Assembly (NCBI GenBank): GCA_016188115.1
Contig: JACPIK010000002.1
Location: 212,125-276,124 of the forward strand
Direction of reading: 5' to 3'
DNA length: 64,000 nucleotides
Source: Candidatus Woesearchaeota archaeon
GTDB taxonomy: Archaea > Nanobdellota > Nanobdellia > Woesearchaeales > GW2011-AR9
Position numbers and translations under genes: made by a program. A model generated the notes under the pieces. The model ran no database searches and was not told the origin of the DNA. It saw only the letters and a list, made by a program, of their open reading frames with translations. Shown in pieces: positions 24,479 to 33,286 of the stretch. The first letter of the stretch is position 1. Every line of letters begins with the position of its first letter.

Positions 24479-24988
24479 ATGACAAAACAAGAATTAAGTG
24501 ATTTAGTACGGGGAGCTGGTGGATGGACCAAAGCAGCAATGTATTCACCTTTGGTCATGAGTGTTGCAGGCTGTACTGAAAAAGATTCAGATTATCTTGC
24601 CATTGGTGGTCTCGCCGCTGTTGCAACACTTGTGGGGGTTGGGATTTATGCAGCGCTTCGAGCAGGGTCTAATGATAGAAGATATGAAAGACGTAATTCA
24701 GGGTCTTCAGGATCGTCAGGAACAGGGTATTCAAGTAGAGGATATTCAAGTCCTTCAGCAAGTAGGAGTTCATCAAGAGATTCTACATCAAACACGACGA
24801 GTACTGATACGGGAAGCGGCTGGTTTGATTGGTCCATCTTCTCAAGTGGAGGAGATGGCGGTGGTCATCATGGGGGAGGTCACGATGGAGGTGGACATGG
24901 CGGCGATGCTGGTGGTAGCGGAGGCGGTTGCAGCGGCGGAGGAGATGGCGGTTGTGGTGGCGGTGGATGTGGGGGAGGTGGCGATTAA
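24479..24988 (+). CDS. Membrane protein with Ser-rich and Gly/His/Cys-rich tail
   Basis: 169 residues. One or two hydrophobic segments near the N-terminus (AAMYSPLVMSVAGC, then YLAIGGLAAVATLVGVGIYAAL), a Ser/Arg/Thr-rich stretch, and a tail of Gly with His then Cys (GGGHHGGGHDGGGHGG, later GCSGGGDGGCGGGGCGGG). Bacterial membrane proteins of the TIGR04222 type end in similar Gly-Cys tails. The tail could bind metal. GGAGG at 24469-24473 with 5-base spacing fixes the start at 24479. The next gene starts two bases after the stop, so they form a pair. Confidence 0.75.
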   Translation: MTKQELSDLVRGAGGWTKAAMYSPLVMSVAGCTEKDSDYLAIGGLAAVATLVGVGIYAALRAGSNDRRYERRNSGSSGSSGTGYSSRGYSSPSASRSSSRDSTSNTTSTDTGSGWFDWSIFSSGGDGGGHHGGGHDGGGHGGDAGGSGGGCSGGGDGGCGGGGCGGGGD

Positions 24989-24989
24989 A

Positions 24990-25445
24990 ATGAATACTAA
25001 TCTCCTCATTGTTACCGCAACATTGGCAGAAAAAACACAACCAGTCTTTCCTTTTTCTTTTTCTCTTTTAGGAAAACGAGAGCAACAGTTTTTCGAGGAT
25101 CTTGCCAACTATCAAGCACCATGGCTCTGCGAGCGTCTCATCAAGAAAGGAGAAGTCAAAAATGAAGAAGAATGTAATCTCTTATTCATAGAATTCAAGA
25201 AATACGTTGCTCTGCTTACTATCTCTCAACAATCTTTGGGCATGGTGAGCACCAAAGTTGACAATGTTTGGCATGAATTCATTCTCTTTACCAGAGAATA
25301 CATGAAATTTTGTGATCAATTTTATGGAAAGTATATCCATCATCAACCCTATACCTCATCTAATAAAGGGGATCCAGAAGCAGATGTACGATTTCATCGT
25401 TGGTATCATAAAGTATACGGCACTCTTCCTGCAATTTGGAAATAG
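24990..25445 (+). CDS. Cytosolic partner with a V-D-x-x-W-H-x-F-I motif
   Basis: 151 residues. The centre reads KVDNVWHEFILFTREYMKFCDQFYG then IHHQPY, the signature of a small bacterial family annotated as glycine-rich-domain-containing proteins and related to plant GRDP/DUF1399. The conserved Trp, His, Cys and His-His could form a metal or active site; no function is established. Its Shine-Dalgarno (GGGGAGG, 24972-24978) lies inside the Gly codons of the upstream gene, so translation is coupled. The same pairing is known in bacteria, which suggests transfer of the module. Confidence 0.75.
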   Translation: MNTNLLIVTATLAEKTQPVFPFSFSLLGKREQQFFEDLANYQAPWLCERLIKKGEVKNEEECNLLFIEFKKYVALLTISQQSLGMVSTKVDNVWHEFILFTREYMKFCDQFYGKYIHHQPYTSSNKGDPEADVRFHRWYHKVYGTLPAIWK

Positions 25446-25547
25446 GGCTCTATTTTCTCTCTTTTCGGGTAATATTTGTTCTATTTGCTCTTTTAACCAG
25501 AACTTGTCATCTTCTTCATATGACCTCACCATTATTATACCATAATC

Positions 25548-25555
25548 TTTATAAA
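25548..25555 (+). promoter_or_regulatory. TATA-like box for the Cdc48 gene
   Basis: TTTATAAA is centred about 26 bp upstream of the ATG at 25578, a strong leaderless-type promoter. Confidence 0.6.
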
Positions 25556-25577
25556 ACGCTAAAACGCCTACCAAATT

Positions 25578-28316
25578 ATGAACACAGCAGAGACACCTCC
25601 AATAAAATTGAAAGTTATGGAAGCAGTTCAAGATGATGTCAACAAAGGCATTGTCAAGATTGATTCAAGCTTCATGCGTCAAATAGGTGTTGCGCCAGGC
25701 GACTTCGTTGAAATCAAAGGTGAACGCAAAACTGCTGCTAAAGTAGATCGTGCATATCCTGGCGACATTGGTCTAAATATCATTCGTATGGACGGAAATA
25801 TTCGTCGTAATGCTCGTACTTCTATTGGAGAAATGGTCGAAGTTGCTAAAGCATCTGTCAAAGTTGCCAAAAAAGTATCCATTGCTCCCGCGCAGAAAGG
25901 TGTCCTCATCAAAGCGTCCCCTCAGATTTTCAAACAGGGGCTTCTCGATAAAGCACTCGTAAAAGGTGATATCGTTTCATTAGGTCGAACTCGTCGTCGT
26001 GATGCCGCGCCAGGCAATGAATTAAGTGAACTATTTTCCATGATGGAAAACGAACTTGGTCACTTTGCTGGCTTTGGTTTTGGTGATCTTAAGTTCATCG
26101 TCGTCGATACACAACCACGTAATGAGATCGTTCAAGTAACAGCAGAAACTGAAATTATTTTTAATCCTCAAGCTGTTGAGTTAAAAGAGGAAGAAGGGCT
26201 CGGTCTTGGTGTCAATTATGAAGATATTGGTGGCTTAAGTGAAGAAATCAAAAAAGTTCGTGAAATGGTTGAACTACCTCTCAAACATCCTGAGATTTTT
26301 GAGAAACTCGGAATTGAAGCACCTAAAGGGGTCTTGCTTCACGGTCCACCTGGGACGGGAAAAACTTTGCTTGCGAAAGCAGTTGCATCAGAAACCAATT
26401 CTCATTTTATTCTCATCAATGGTCCAGAAGTCATCTCCAAGTTTTATGGAGAATCGGAAGCCAACTTACGTAAGAAATTTGAAGAAGCAGAAGAAAACGC
26501 CCCATCAATCATCTTCTTTGATGAAATTGATGCCATCGCCACCAAGCGTGAAGAAACACGCGGCGATGTTGAGAAACGTGTTGTTGCCCAATTGCTTGGT
26601 CTTATGGATGGCCTAAAGAGCCGTGGCAAAGTCATTGTTATTGCCGCAACTAACATGCCGAATCTTCTTGACATGGCACTACGTCGCCCAGGTCGCTTTG
26701 ATCGTGAAATTGAAATTGGCGTACCAAATAAGGAAGGGCGGTTAGAGATTCTTAAAATTCATACGAGAAACATGCCTTTCTCTTCAAATCGATACCCTGA
26801 TATTAGAGCATCAGTTGTTTTAGAAGAGTTAAATGACAAAATTAAAAATCTCTCACAAAATATCATAGAGAAAAAAGACGAGCTTGAAAAATTATTAGAA
26901 AGAAAGAAGAAGACAGACCAAAGTGTTTTATTTAAAGTTCTAGAATCTATTCGTGGCTTAGAATCTGATATCAAGAAAATAAATGAAGAAGTTACCGAGA
27001 TAGAATCATTAATCAAAGAATTAAAAAGTGATCGTCCACGTATGGTAAAACTAGTTGACGATCTTAGAAAGATAGAAGAATCCAAAGCAAAGTATACACT
27101 TGATGATCCACGAAGAAAGCTGATTGAAAATAAATATTCTGAAGATTATAAGAAATTTGATAATTTAGGATTAGTTGAAACCATTGATACAAAGACCAAA
27201 CAAAAAGAAAAAGAAAGAGATTTAATGGAGATCTCGAAGATAACTCATGGTTTTGTTGGTGCCGACTTAAACTCACTTGCCAAAGAAGCTGCAATGATTG
27301 TACTGCGTGAAGATGTTCTGCCTGAAATTAAAAAAAGAGGACTACGGGAAGATGAGCCGTTCCCTAAAGAAGTACTAGAAAAAATAGAAATTAGGTTGCC
27401 TCACCTTTATCAAGCTCTTAAAACAGTTCGACCTTCCGCCATGCGTGAAGTGCTTGTTGAAACACCTGATGTGAGCTGGACTGATGTTGGTGGTCTTGAA
27501 AGCGTCAAAGAAAAATTGCAAGAAGCAGTTGAATGGCCGCTTAAAAAACCAGAAGTATTCAAACGTATGGGTATTCGTCCTCCTCGTGGTATTCTTCTCT
27601 ATGGTCCACCTGGGACAGGAAAAACCTTACTTGCGAAAGCAGTTGCCAAAGAAAGCGAAGCCAATTTTATTTTAGTCAATGGTCCAAGTATGTTAAGCAA
27701 ATGGGTTGGCGAATCGGAAAAAGCCGTACGAGAAATTTTCCGCAAGGCGCGTCAAACTGCCCCTACTATTCTGTTCTTTGATGAAATTGATGCATTAGTT
27801 CCTAAACGAAGCAGCGGAAGCGATTCCAAAGTAAGCGAACGTGTTGTCAATCAAATGCTTAGTGAAATGGATGGTCTTGAAAGCCTTAATGATGTTGTCA
27901 TTATTGCTGCAACGAATCGACCAGATATTATTGATCCTGCGCTCTTGCGTCAAGGTCGGTTTGACCGTATTATTCTCACACCAGTGCCAACACAAGAAGC
28001 TCGTCAAAAAATCTTTGAAATTTATCTTTCCAAAATGCCTATTGCGAATGGTGTTGACAAAAAAGATCTCGCCAAGAAAACCGAAGGCTATGTTGGAGCA
28101 GATATTGAAGGTGTTTGTCGGGAGGCTGCCATGGTAGCATTACGTGAAGACATCAAAGCCAAAGAAGTTACGGCAGATCACTTTACCAAAGCACTTGAAA
28201 TCGTTCATGCATCCGTGGACAAAGAAACCGAAGATACCTATAAGCAACTTGATAATTACTTCAGCACCGCGCGCGCCAAACAAATCAAAGAAGAAAAAGC
28301 GCATTATTTTGGATAA
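25578..28316 (+). CDS. cdc48: Cdc48/VAT-type AAA+ ATPase with a coiled-coil insertion in D1
   Basis: 912 residues, about 150 longer than usual archaeal Cdc48. An N domain (about 10-190) is followed by D1 with Walker [10 protein letters not shown] (about 254-262) and Walker [10 protein letters not shown] (about 312-320), and D2 with Walker [10 protein letters not shown] (about 675) and Walker [10 protein letters not shown] (about 731). Both second regions of homology keep their arginine fingers (RPGRFD, RQGRFD). The hexamer unfolds proteins for degradation or recycling. Between IHTRNMP (about 400) and [10 protein letters not shown] (about 554), where a short linker is normal, lies a charged coiled coil. 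The C-terminus (AHYFG) is not a clean HbYX proteasome-docking tail. Confidence 0.95.
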   Translation: MNTAETPPIKLKVMEAVQDDVNKGIVKIDSSFMRQIGVAPGDFVEIKGERKTAAKVDRAYPGDIGLNIIRMDGNIRRNARTSIGEMVEVAKASVKVAKKVSIAPAQKGVLIKASPQIFKQGLLDKALVKGDIVSLGRTRRRDAAPGNELSELFSMMENELGHFAGFGFGDLKFIVVDTQPRNEIVQVTAETEIIFNPQAVELKEEEGLGLGVNYEDIGGLSEEIKKVREMVELPLKHPEIFEKLGIEAPKGVLLHGPPGTGKTLLAKAVASETNSHFILINGPEVISKFYGESEANLRKKFEEAEENAPSIIFFDEIDAIATKREETRGDVEKRVVAQLLGLMDGLKSRGKVIVIAATNMPNLLDMALRRPGRFDREIEIGVPNKEGRLEILKIHTRNMPFSSNRYPDIRASVVLEELNDKIKNLSQNIIEKKDELEKLLERKKKTDQSVLFKVLESIRGLESDIKKINEEVTEIESLIKELKSDRPRMVKLVDDLRKIEESKAKYTLDDPRRKLIENKYSEDYKKFDNLGLVETIDTKTKQKEKERDLMEISKITHGFVGADLNSLAKEAAMIVLREDVLPEIKKRGLREDEPFPKEVLEKIEIRLPHLYQALKTVRPSAMREVLVETPDVSWTDVGGLESVKEKLQEAVEWPLKKPEVFKRMGIRPPRGILLYGPPGTGKTLLAKAVAKESEANFILVNGPSMLSKWVGESEKAVREIFRKARQTAPTILFFDEIDALVPKRSSGSDSKVSERVVNQMLSEMDGLESLNDVVIIAATNRPDIIDPALLRQGRFDRIILTPVPTQEARQKIFEIYLSKMPIANGVDKKDLAKKTEGYVGADIEGVCREAAMVALREDIKAKEVTADHFTKALEIVHASVDKETEDTYKQLDNYFSTARAKQIKEEKAHYFG

Positions 28317-28361
28317 AATTCATTAAGTTGGCGAGAATTGACACATCAAAGAGGTGTATCA

Positions 28362-28643
28362 TTGTTTGACCAGATTGTTCAAGAATATCAAGTACCTAAA
28401 GAAAAATATGAATTATTTCATCGTCTTGTTTCTCTTACATTTCCTTTTTTCTTTAAAGAATCGCCTCACTATCAAGGAAAGTCTGTTTTTGAAACACAAC
28501 AAGATGAACAAACTGTTAGAGTGAGTGTCATTTACTATTGGCGAACAAAAGATGATTACTACACTTTTCGCCGCTGTAACCCTCTTCGTCTGCAAATTTT
28601 AGAAAGTAAATTAGAAATGATAGTTCTAAAAGAAAAAAATTAA
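28362..28643 (+). CDS. Small hypothetical protein downstream of Cdc48
   Basis: 93 residues from a TTG at 28362, chosen because GAGGTG (28351-28356) lies five bases upstream; an earlier in-frame TTG at 28338 has no such site. Soluble, rich in aromatic residues (HRLVSLTFPFFFKESPHY, then VIYYWRTKDDYYTFRR). It starts 46 bp after Cdc48 on the same strand and may be co-transcribed, so an adaptor role is conceivable but unsupported. Its last four bases overlap the convergent gene at 28640. Confidence 0.55.
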   Translation: MFDQIVQEYQVPKEKYELFHRLVSLTFPFFFKESPHYQGKSVFETQQDEQTVRVSVIYYWRTKDDYYTFRRCNPLRLQILESKLEMIVLKEKN

Positions 28644-29353
28644 TCATTCCATGCAACATCTGCATAATTTAATTGTATTCTCTCGGAAGTTTGGTCTGGA
28701 GTCGGTTTTTGGTCCAGAGGCAATGCCTCAGTTATAGCAAGGAGTCGTATTCTCGCTTCAATATTTCCGGTTTCAATATTTGAATCATCCTCGCTACAAA
28801 ATTCATTACGAAAGGTAGTTTGTCTTTCAAGAATCTTTGACATTTTGGTATCGGGGGAGTCATTTCCCATCAAAATACTTTCCACATCAGCAAATTCTTT
28901 AGAATAACACTCTCTCACGGTACTATACGCAGCCATTTTTAAAGAAACCTCAAACACTTCATAAAATAAATCCCGTCCGATGAGAAGAACAGTATGCTCC
29001 TGTTCTAATGCTCCTATCCTTGCGCGTAATGTTGAGCCTTCATCATGGTTATCTCGTAATAACTCATATGCTCTTTTCACATGCGCTTCGTATGTAGTAG
29101 CAATGTCTTGGTAAACAGCACGTTGGGCTTCTGCAACAAAAACATCTGCCTCATCATCTGGGCAGCTGGTGACATCCGCATCATCAATAGCAATATATCT
29201 ATCTAACAGTGAAATTTCATCTCGTAATCTATCTAAACCAGAAAGCATACCTGTTTCTTGTTTCTCAAATTGAAGTAATTGCAAAGCGTACTGTTGAAAT
29301 CCCTCATAATTTGGTTCGATAGTACCTGACAGATAGTTCTTGTCATTATCCAT
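28640..29353 (-). CDS. Helical hypothetical protein (237 aa)
   Basis: 237 residues, acidic and almost entirely helical (ALQLLQFEKQETGMLSGLDRL, then YEAHVKRAYELLRDNHDEG). No membrane helix and no known motif. ATG at 29353 is preferred to a TTG four codons upstream; a TTTTTTAAAG box lies about 26 bp before it. It resembles the other all-helical unknowns at 30984, 32079 and 47360 in general character, without alignable motifs that I can find by eye. Confidence 0.6.
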   Translation of the reverse strand: MDNDKNYLSGTIEPNYEGFQQYALQLLQFEKQETGMLSGLDRLRDEISLLDRYIAIDDADVTSCPDDEADVFVAEAQRAVYQDIATTYEAHVKRAYELLRDNHDEGSTLRARIGALEQEHTVLLIGRDLFYEVFEVSLKMAAYSTVRECYSKEFADVESILMGNDSPDTKMSKILERQTTFRNEFCSEDDSNIETGNIEARIRLLAITEALPLDQKPTPDQTSERIQLNYADVAWND

Positions 29354-29495
29354 ATGGTCCTGCAAAGAAGCAGTGCTTTAAAAAACTTTAGTTATATTTA
29401 TCACTAAATAGTAATAAATAAAACGAGTGATCTGGTCTATCTTTCACATCTCCCCTTTCCGCAAGCTTTTTATGCTTCAAAAAAGTAATTTCTAT

Positions 29496-30122
29496 ATGGT
29501 TTCACCCCTTTTGGAACAATTATTCCCCTTCCTGGCATTCATCGTTGCAATTATTGTCCTTTTTACATTATTGTGGTGGTTTCGAGTTTATAGAAAACGA
29601 AATCAACCAAAATCGCTTCCCTCATTTAATCAAGACATTGCGTTTAAAGATGTAGATTTTTTCACTGATTCCACTTCCTCCAGCTCTACTCCTACACCTC
29701 AGAAAAATCCCTCACTCAGAAAAGATAAACTCAAAGCAGAATTAGACATGATCGATCAAAAACTTGGTATCATGGAGCCAACATACATCCCTGTTCCCCG
29801 TATTATTGAAGAACTACCTTTAGAACACCGCAAATCTGTTCCTGTTAAATCGCAAACACCGCGAATTATTACAAAATCTATTAGACCCTCAAAAGATGCA
29901 CAGTTAGCACCTACAAGACCACGCATTATTACTAAACTCAATCCCTCTTTCTCTTCTCGTTCTTCAATTGAATTAGTATCACCAAAAATTGAAAACGTAG
30001 TCCGGAGGAATGATTCAGTCAGCATTACATCGAAACACCTTTCTACATCGCCAAAAATAGACCCTAAAGAATTCGATGATTTAGCACAAGAAATCAATAT
30101 TTTAAGACGAAAATTAAGATAG
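29496..30122 (+). CDS. Single-pass membrane protein with a disordered basic tail
   Basis: 208 residues. One N-terminal membrane helix (about 10-32: FPFLAFIVAIIVLFTLLWW) is followed by RVYRKRNQ and a long low-complexity cytosolic part rich in Ser, Pro, Lys and Arg. The tripeptide context PRIIT/PRIIE recurs four times (near 100, 127, 146), like short linear binding motifs, and a final helix EFDDLAQEINILRRKL could be a coiled coil. ATG at 29496 is chosen from a TATA-like box about 26 bp upstream. Function unknown. Confidence 0.65.
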   Translation: MVSPLLEQLFPFLAFIVAIIVLFTLLWWFRVYRKRNQPKSLPSFNQDIAFKDVDFFTDSTSSSSTPTPQKNPSLRKDKLKAELDMIDQKLGIMEPTYIPVPRIIEELPLEHRKSVPVKSQTPRIITKSIRPSKDAQLAPTRPRIITKLNPSFSSRSSIELVSPKIENVVRRNDSVSITSKHLSTSPKIDPKEFDDLAQEINILRRKLR

Positions 30123-30148
30123 GTCAGAAATCTCTTTTCAAATTAAAT

Positions 30149-30280
30149 CTGACTATTCCACTGGTGTGTTCACCAGTGGTTGAGAAGCGGAAAAAAATTC
30201 ATAGGGGTGGTCAGGGTCCGAACGAACGACCCGAGGCGTAGCCGAGCATGCTCTCGGTCTATTGACCGAGAGTGGTCGTG
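30149..30280. repeat. Structured intergenic element B (short copy, candidate ncRNA)
   Basis: Shares the scaffold of element A in reduced form. P1 CTGAC (30149-30153) with GTCAG (30210-30214); P2 CCACTGGTG (30158-30166) with CACCAGTGG (30171-30179), loop TGTT; P3 GGGTC (30214-30218) with GACCC (30228-30232); long-range ACGACC (30226-30231) with GGTCGT (30274-30279); and hairpin CTCGGTC (30253-30259) with GACCGAG (30264-30270). Relative to A, P2 carries T-A to G-C replacements on both sides. It lies between convergent genes, as A does. Confidence 0.6.
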
Positions 30281-30295
30281 AGTGATTGACATCCC

Positions 30296-30757
30296 TCAAT
30301 TCTCCAAGAAACTCTGCAGCGACAAATTCACTAAATTCTCTTTGGCTTGTTGTTCTTTAAACACAGGATTAATCTTAAAGAAAATGTGATCTTGGACATA
30401 TGTTCGTAGAAGTGGAATCCCTTTTTCCGTTAACGATGATAAACATTCTTGCACCGTTGGTAAAGGCACACCTGTTCGTTGCGCAATCTCTGTCCAGCAT
30501 AATGGTGTGGTTTCCGTATACAAAACCAGAAATATTTTTTTCTCTAGTTGTGTTAATGGGATTAGTTGAGGTTTTTCAGCACAAGGGACAGGATCAACTT
30601 TAAGTTGTAGTAAATCAAGACGTGCTGCAAGCTTCTCCGTTTTGACTTCTAACTCTTGTAAATAATCAAAGAGGGCTTGAATTTCAGAAGTATTTTCATT
30701 GATCGCAGCAAGATGTTCCTCCAGTGCGTGTCGAACTTTACTAAAATCATATGACAT
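30296..30757 (-). CDS. Coiled-coil plus winged-helix DNA-binding protein
   Basis: 153 residues. Residues about 10-55 form a coiled coil (LEEHLAAINENTSEIQALF, LQELEVKTEKLAARLDLL); about 70-140 form a winged helix (LTQLEKKIFLVLYTETTPL, WTEIAQRTGVPLPTVQECLSSL, then a wing LLRTYVQDHIFFKI). Probably a dimeric transcription regulator. ATG at 30757 follows GAGGTAG (30767-30773, minus strand); the longer frame upstream is not favoured. Targets unknown. Confidence 0.72.
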   Translation of the reverse strand: MSYDFSKVRHALEEHLAAINENTSEIQALFDYLQELEVKTEKLAARLDLLQLKVDPVPCAEKPQLIPLTQLEKKIFLVLYTETTPLCWTEIAQRTGVPLPTVQECLSSLTEKGIPLLRTYVQDHIFFKINPVFKEQQAKENLVNLSLQSFLEN

Positions 30758-30983
30758 AGATACAACTACCTCATGAATGTGATATGTGAAAGAGTATGCT
30801 CGCTCTTCCTCTTTTTTTGGACAAAACGTCCTCACTATTTTAGTAGAAATTACTCTTTCTACTTGCCACCACCCAATCTTAAATGATTGTTATCATCTTT
30901 AAATAGATTTCGATTTTACCTTATCTTTATCACGCTACACCATATGCAAAAGTTGATATACGCGAACATCTTTCTTCATAAAC

Positions 30984-31607
30984 ATGGGACACATTCCTCT
31001 TTCAGAGTATCCTCCTGAAATACTTGCCTATCTTAGAAAATATGAACAACAGGCAACAAAAGGGCATCGCGAACTTAAAATCGCAGATGAGATTTTTATT
31101 CAACATTTAGAAAGACATATTGGTCGGCTCTCCATCCATTTGAATTTCCCAATCTTCACTAAATATCATCGTGAGGAACTTATCAACGATATTAAAGCAG
31201 AACGAACAGAACTCTCCAAATTATATGAGAACGTGGGAAGTCACAGGAAAGACATTACTCTTATTCAAAATGCTCTTCATCTCATTCATCAACAGGGTGC
31301 TTCTCCTGGTGTTGCTTTGGAGATGGATGATGAATATACTGCAAACAAATTAAAAGTGATGATTGGTGAAGTCATTGATTTCATCACTGCCATGATCTCT
31401 ATCCTTGATCGGGCTATTGAAATTATTCAAGAAAGACCAAAAGACGAATACACTGATAATTCTATTCTCCAACCTATTATTCAAGACCTTAACCTCGTTT
31501 TAAAACGGGCACGTGAGCTCAAAGATGAACTCGGAGATTTAAGTGCGCAAGAAGTGCTTTTCCAACGAGTCGTAAACGCATTTGTCAAGAAATTATATGC
31601 TTCATAG
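30984..31607 (+). CDS. Helical hypothetical protein (207 aa)
   Basis: 207 residues, all-helical, with several amphipathic helices (PPEILAYLRKYEQQATKGH, ITLIQNALHLIHQQG, MIGEVIDFITAMISILDRA). No motif recognised. TTGATATAC is 26 bp upstream of the ATG. First of three consecutive plus-strand genes (30984, 31647, 32079), each with its own promoter and none of known family. Confidence 0.6.
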   Translation: MGHIPLSEYPPEILAYLRKYEQQATKGHRELKIADEIFIQHLERHIGRLSIHLNFPIFTKYHREELINDIKAERTELSKLYENVGSHRKDITLIQNALHLIHQQGASPGVALEMDDEYTANKLKVMIGEVIDFITAMISILDRAIEIIQERPKDEYTDNSILQPIIQDLNLVLKRARELKDELGDLSAQEVLFQRVVNAFVKKLYAS

Positions 31608-31615
31608 GCTAAACA

Positions 31616-31623
31616 TATATAAA
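31616..31623 (+). promoter_or_regulatory. TATA-like box for the 110-aa gene
   Basis: TATATAAA is centred about 27 bp before the ATG at 31647. It is just after the stop codon of the preceding gene, so the two are transcribed separately. Confidence 0.55.
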
Positions 31624-31646
31624 ACCCCCTCTGATCGATACACCCT

Positions 31647-31979
31647 ATGGGTGGGTTATATACTTTTGAGGCTGCTACTTTTGAAGCCACAGCAGGTTCA
31701 CACTATGGTATCTTCATTGATCAGCAGACCAGACCCTCTTCTGTTGATCCTCATTCTGTCGCGGTTTGGTATGTGGCACGAGTACAGCGTGATGGAAATT
31801 CTATCGGAAGTCTTGATTTAGGCATGGAATTAATACGAGCTGGAGAACCTTTGGGAGTAACCCAACTTCTTCGAGAACAAGTACCCATTCGTTTACAACA
31901 ACTACAAAACAGAATTACTTCCCAAGGTGCAAGCTTGGACATAACTATTGTAAGCCCTTCAACAACAACAATCCAATAA
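31647..31979 (+). CDS. Small hypothetical protein (110 aa)
   Basis: 110 residues, predicted alpha/beta: YTFEAATFEATAG, HSVAVWYVARVQRDGNSIG, then a helix GVTQLLREQVPIRLQQLQNRI and a closing strand SLDITIVSPS. The layout resembles a small enzyme or binding module but no family was recognised. Own TATA-like box. Function unknown. Confidence 0.55.
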   Translation: MGGLYTFEAATFEATAGSHYGIFIDQQTRPSSVDPHSVAVWYVARVQRDGNSIGSLDLGMELIRAGEPLGVTQLLREQVPIRLQQLQNRITSQGASLDITIVSPSTTTIQ

Positions 31980-32078
31980 GCTCTCAATTTCTACTCCTCA
32001 TTTCCATTTATTTTCTTTCACTTCTCTACTTCCCTGTGATAAATCATCTTTATAACTTGTTCTCGATTAATTAATCAT

Positions 32079-33071
32079 ATGGGCTTGTTCGATCGATGGA
32101 GTCGTGATCCACAAATTAAGAAGCAATACGAAATGCGTAAAAGAAAAGAAGAGATAGATAACATCATTCGAATTCTCATTGTTGATATTACCAAAATAAG
32201 TCAATTTCAACGTGAATATTGTCAAGCACATTCTCCTGCTTGGAATCGTACAGCTATTCGAGCCTACAATAATAATGTTCTTGATCCACTCAAACGATCA
32301 ATTCCTCTGTGTGAATTAGCCTATGCAAAAAAATTCATAGCACAAAGACCTCTTGCTAACTCACTTATCAATGATGCCCGTCATTTAGAAAAAAAGATGG
32401 CGACACTTGTACCTCCTGATAATAATAAACACATTGAAGCGCTCAAACGTCCATTATTATTAGCTTACGACGAACTCACCAAAGAAGAAAAAAGGATCGA
32501 ATCTACTGCGCAGATTGTTGCTAAAAGTCATGCTCAACAACTCTTACGGCGAAATACAGGGTATACAAGCGCATCAACAATGTCTCATCATACTATTGTT
32601 GAAGAACAAGCATTTATTGAATCCGATTTGCGACAACTAGGAAATCATATCACTAATGCGCAAGCATCATTAACCCGATTATCTCAACGTGTTGGGAAAA
32701 CAACCGTACGCACAGAACTAGTCGAACTGCGACGTAATGTGGTTATCCCCTTCACTACTTTTACGACCATGCTTAAATCACAAATTGAAAGTCATAAAAT
32801 ATCCCTAAATCCCAATTTTGAAAATAGTGAAACAATTATGAATCGACTTAACAGATTTCTTGAAAACGTACAAAAGGTAGATTCTTCAATCATTATTCCC
32901 AATAGCGGTTCTGATTATTACAAATCTTTAGTCGTGTGGTATAAAGCAATCCTGCCAATCTTACAAGAATATCAACGAGAGTTACATCAGCGTTCACGTG
33001 ATCTGGTGGCACCAAAGACGAGTCATACTCCAGCGCCTCCTGCGCAAATACCATTAGAAGACACTGGCTAG
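32079..33071 (+). CDS. Helical hypothetical protein (330 aa)
   Basis: 330 residues, very basic at the N-terminus (SRDPQIKKQYEMRKRKEE), then long helices throughout and a short Pro-rich end. No membrane segment. TTTATAAC at 32049-32056 lies about 26 bp before the ATG. It may be a structural or nucleic-acid-associated coiled-coil protein; nothing more can be supported. Confidence 0.6.
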   Translation: MGLFDRWSRDPQIKKQYEMRKRKEEIDNIIRILIVDITKISQFQREYCQAHSPAWNRTAIRAYNNNVLDPLKRSIPLCELAYAKKFIAQRPLANSLINDARHLEKKMATLVPPDNNKHIEALKRPLLLAYDELTKEEKRIESTAQIVAKSHAQQLLRRNTGYTSASTMSHHTIVEEQAFIESDLRQLGNHITNAQASLTRLSQRVGKTTVRTELVELRRNVVIPFTTFTTMLKSQIESHKISLNPNFENSETIMNRLNRFLENVQKVDSSIIIPNSGSDYYKSLVVWYKAILPILQEYQRELHQRSRDLVAPKTSHTPAPPAQIPLEDTG

Positions 33072-33250
33072 ATATTTTCATCCCTCTCATTCTCCTCTTA
33101 CTCTTTTTCCTCCTTTCTTCTTCTTCTTCCTCCTGCTTTCTCTATTTCCTTCCTTCATTTTATTACTCTCTCTCTCTCTCCCTCTCCCTCTTCTCTCTTA
33201 CTTCCTCTCCATTTTACCCTTCTCTATTTGTCACCATTCAAACTTCTCAC
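33072..33250 (+). other. Homopyrimidine-rich intergenic tract
   Basis: About 180 bases almost entirely C and T on the + strand, including a (TC)n run near 33169-33183. It follows the stop of the 330-aa gene and may serve as a long U/C-rich termination zone. Mirror-repeat pyrimidine DNA can also form triplex structures. No ORF. A milder version occurs at 45350-45445. Confidence 0.5.
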
Positions 33251-33286
33251 CAAAGATTTTTAACTCTTCATAAATTCTAGTCTATC

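Noticed and set aside
24561-24989. Longer plus-strand frame running into the W-H-motif gene from inside the Gly-rich gene
   Set aside because: It is a shadow of the Gly-rich gene; the Shine-Dalgarno and family similarity place the real start at 24990.
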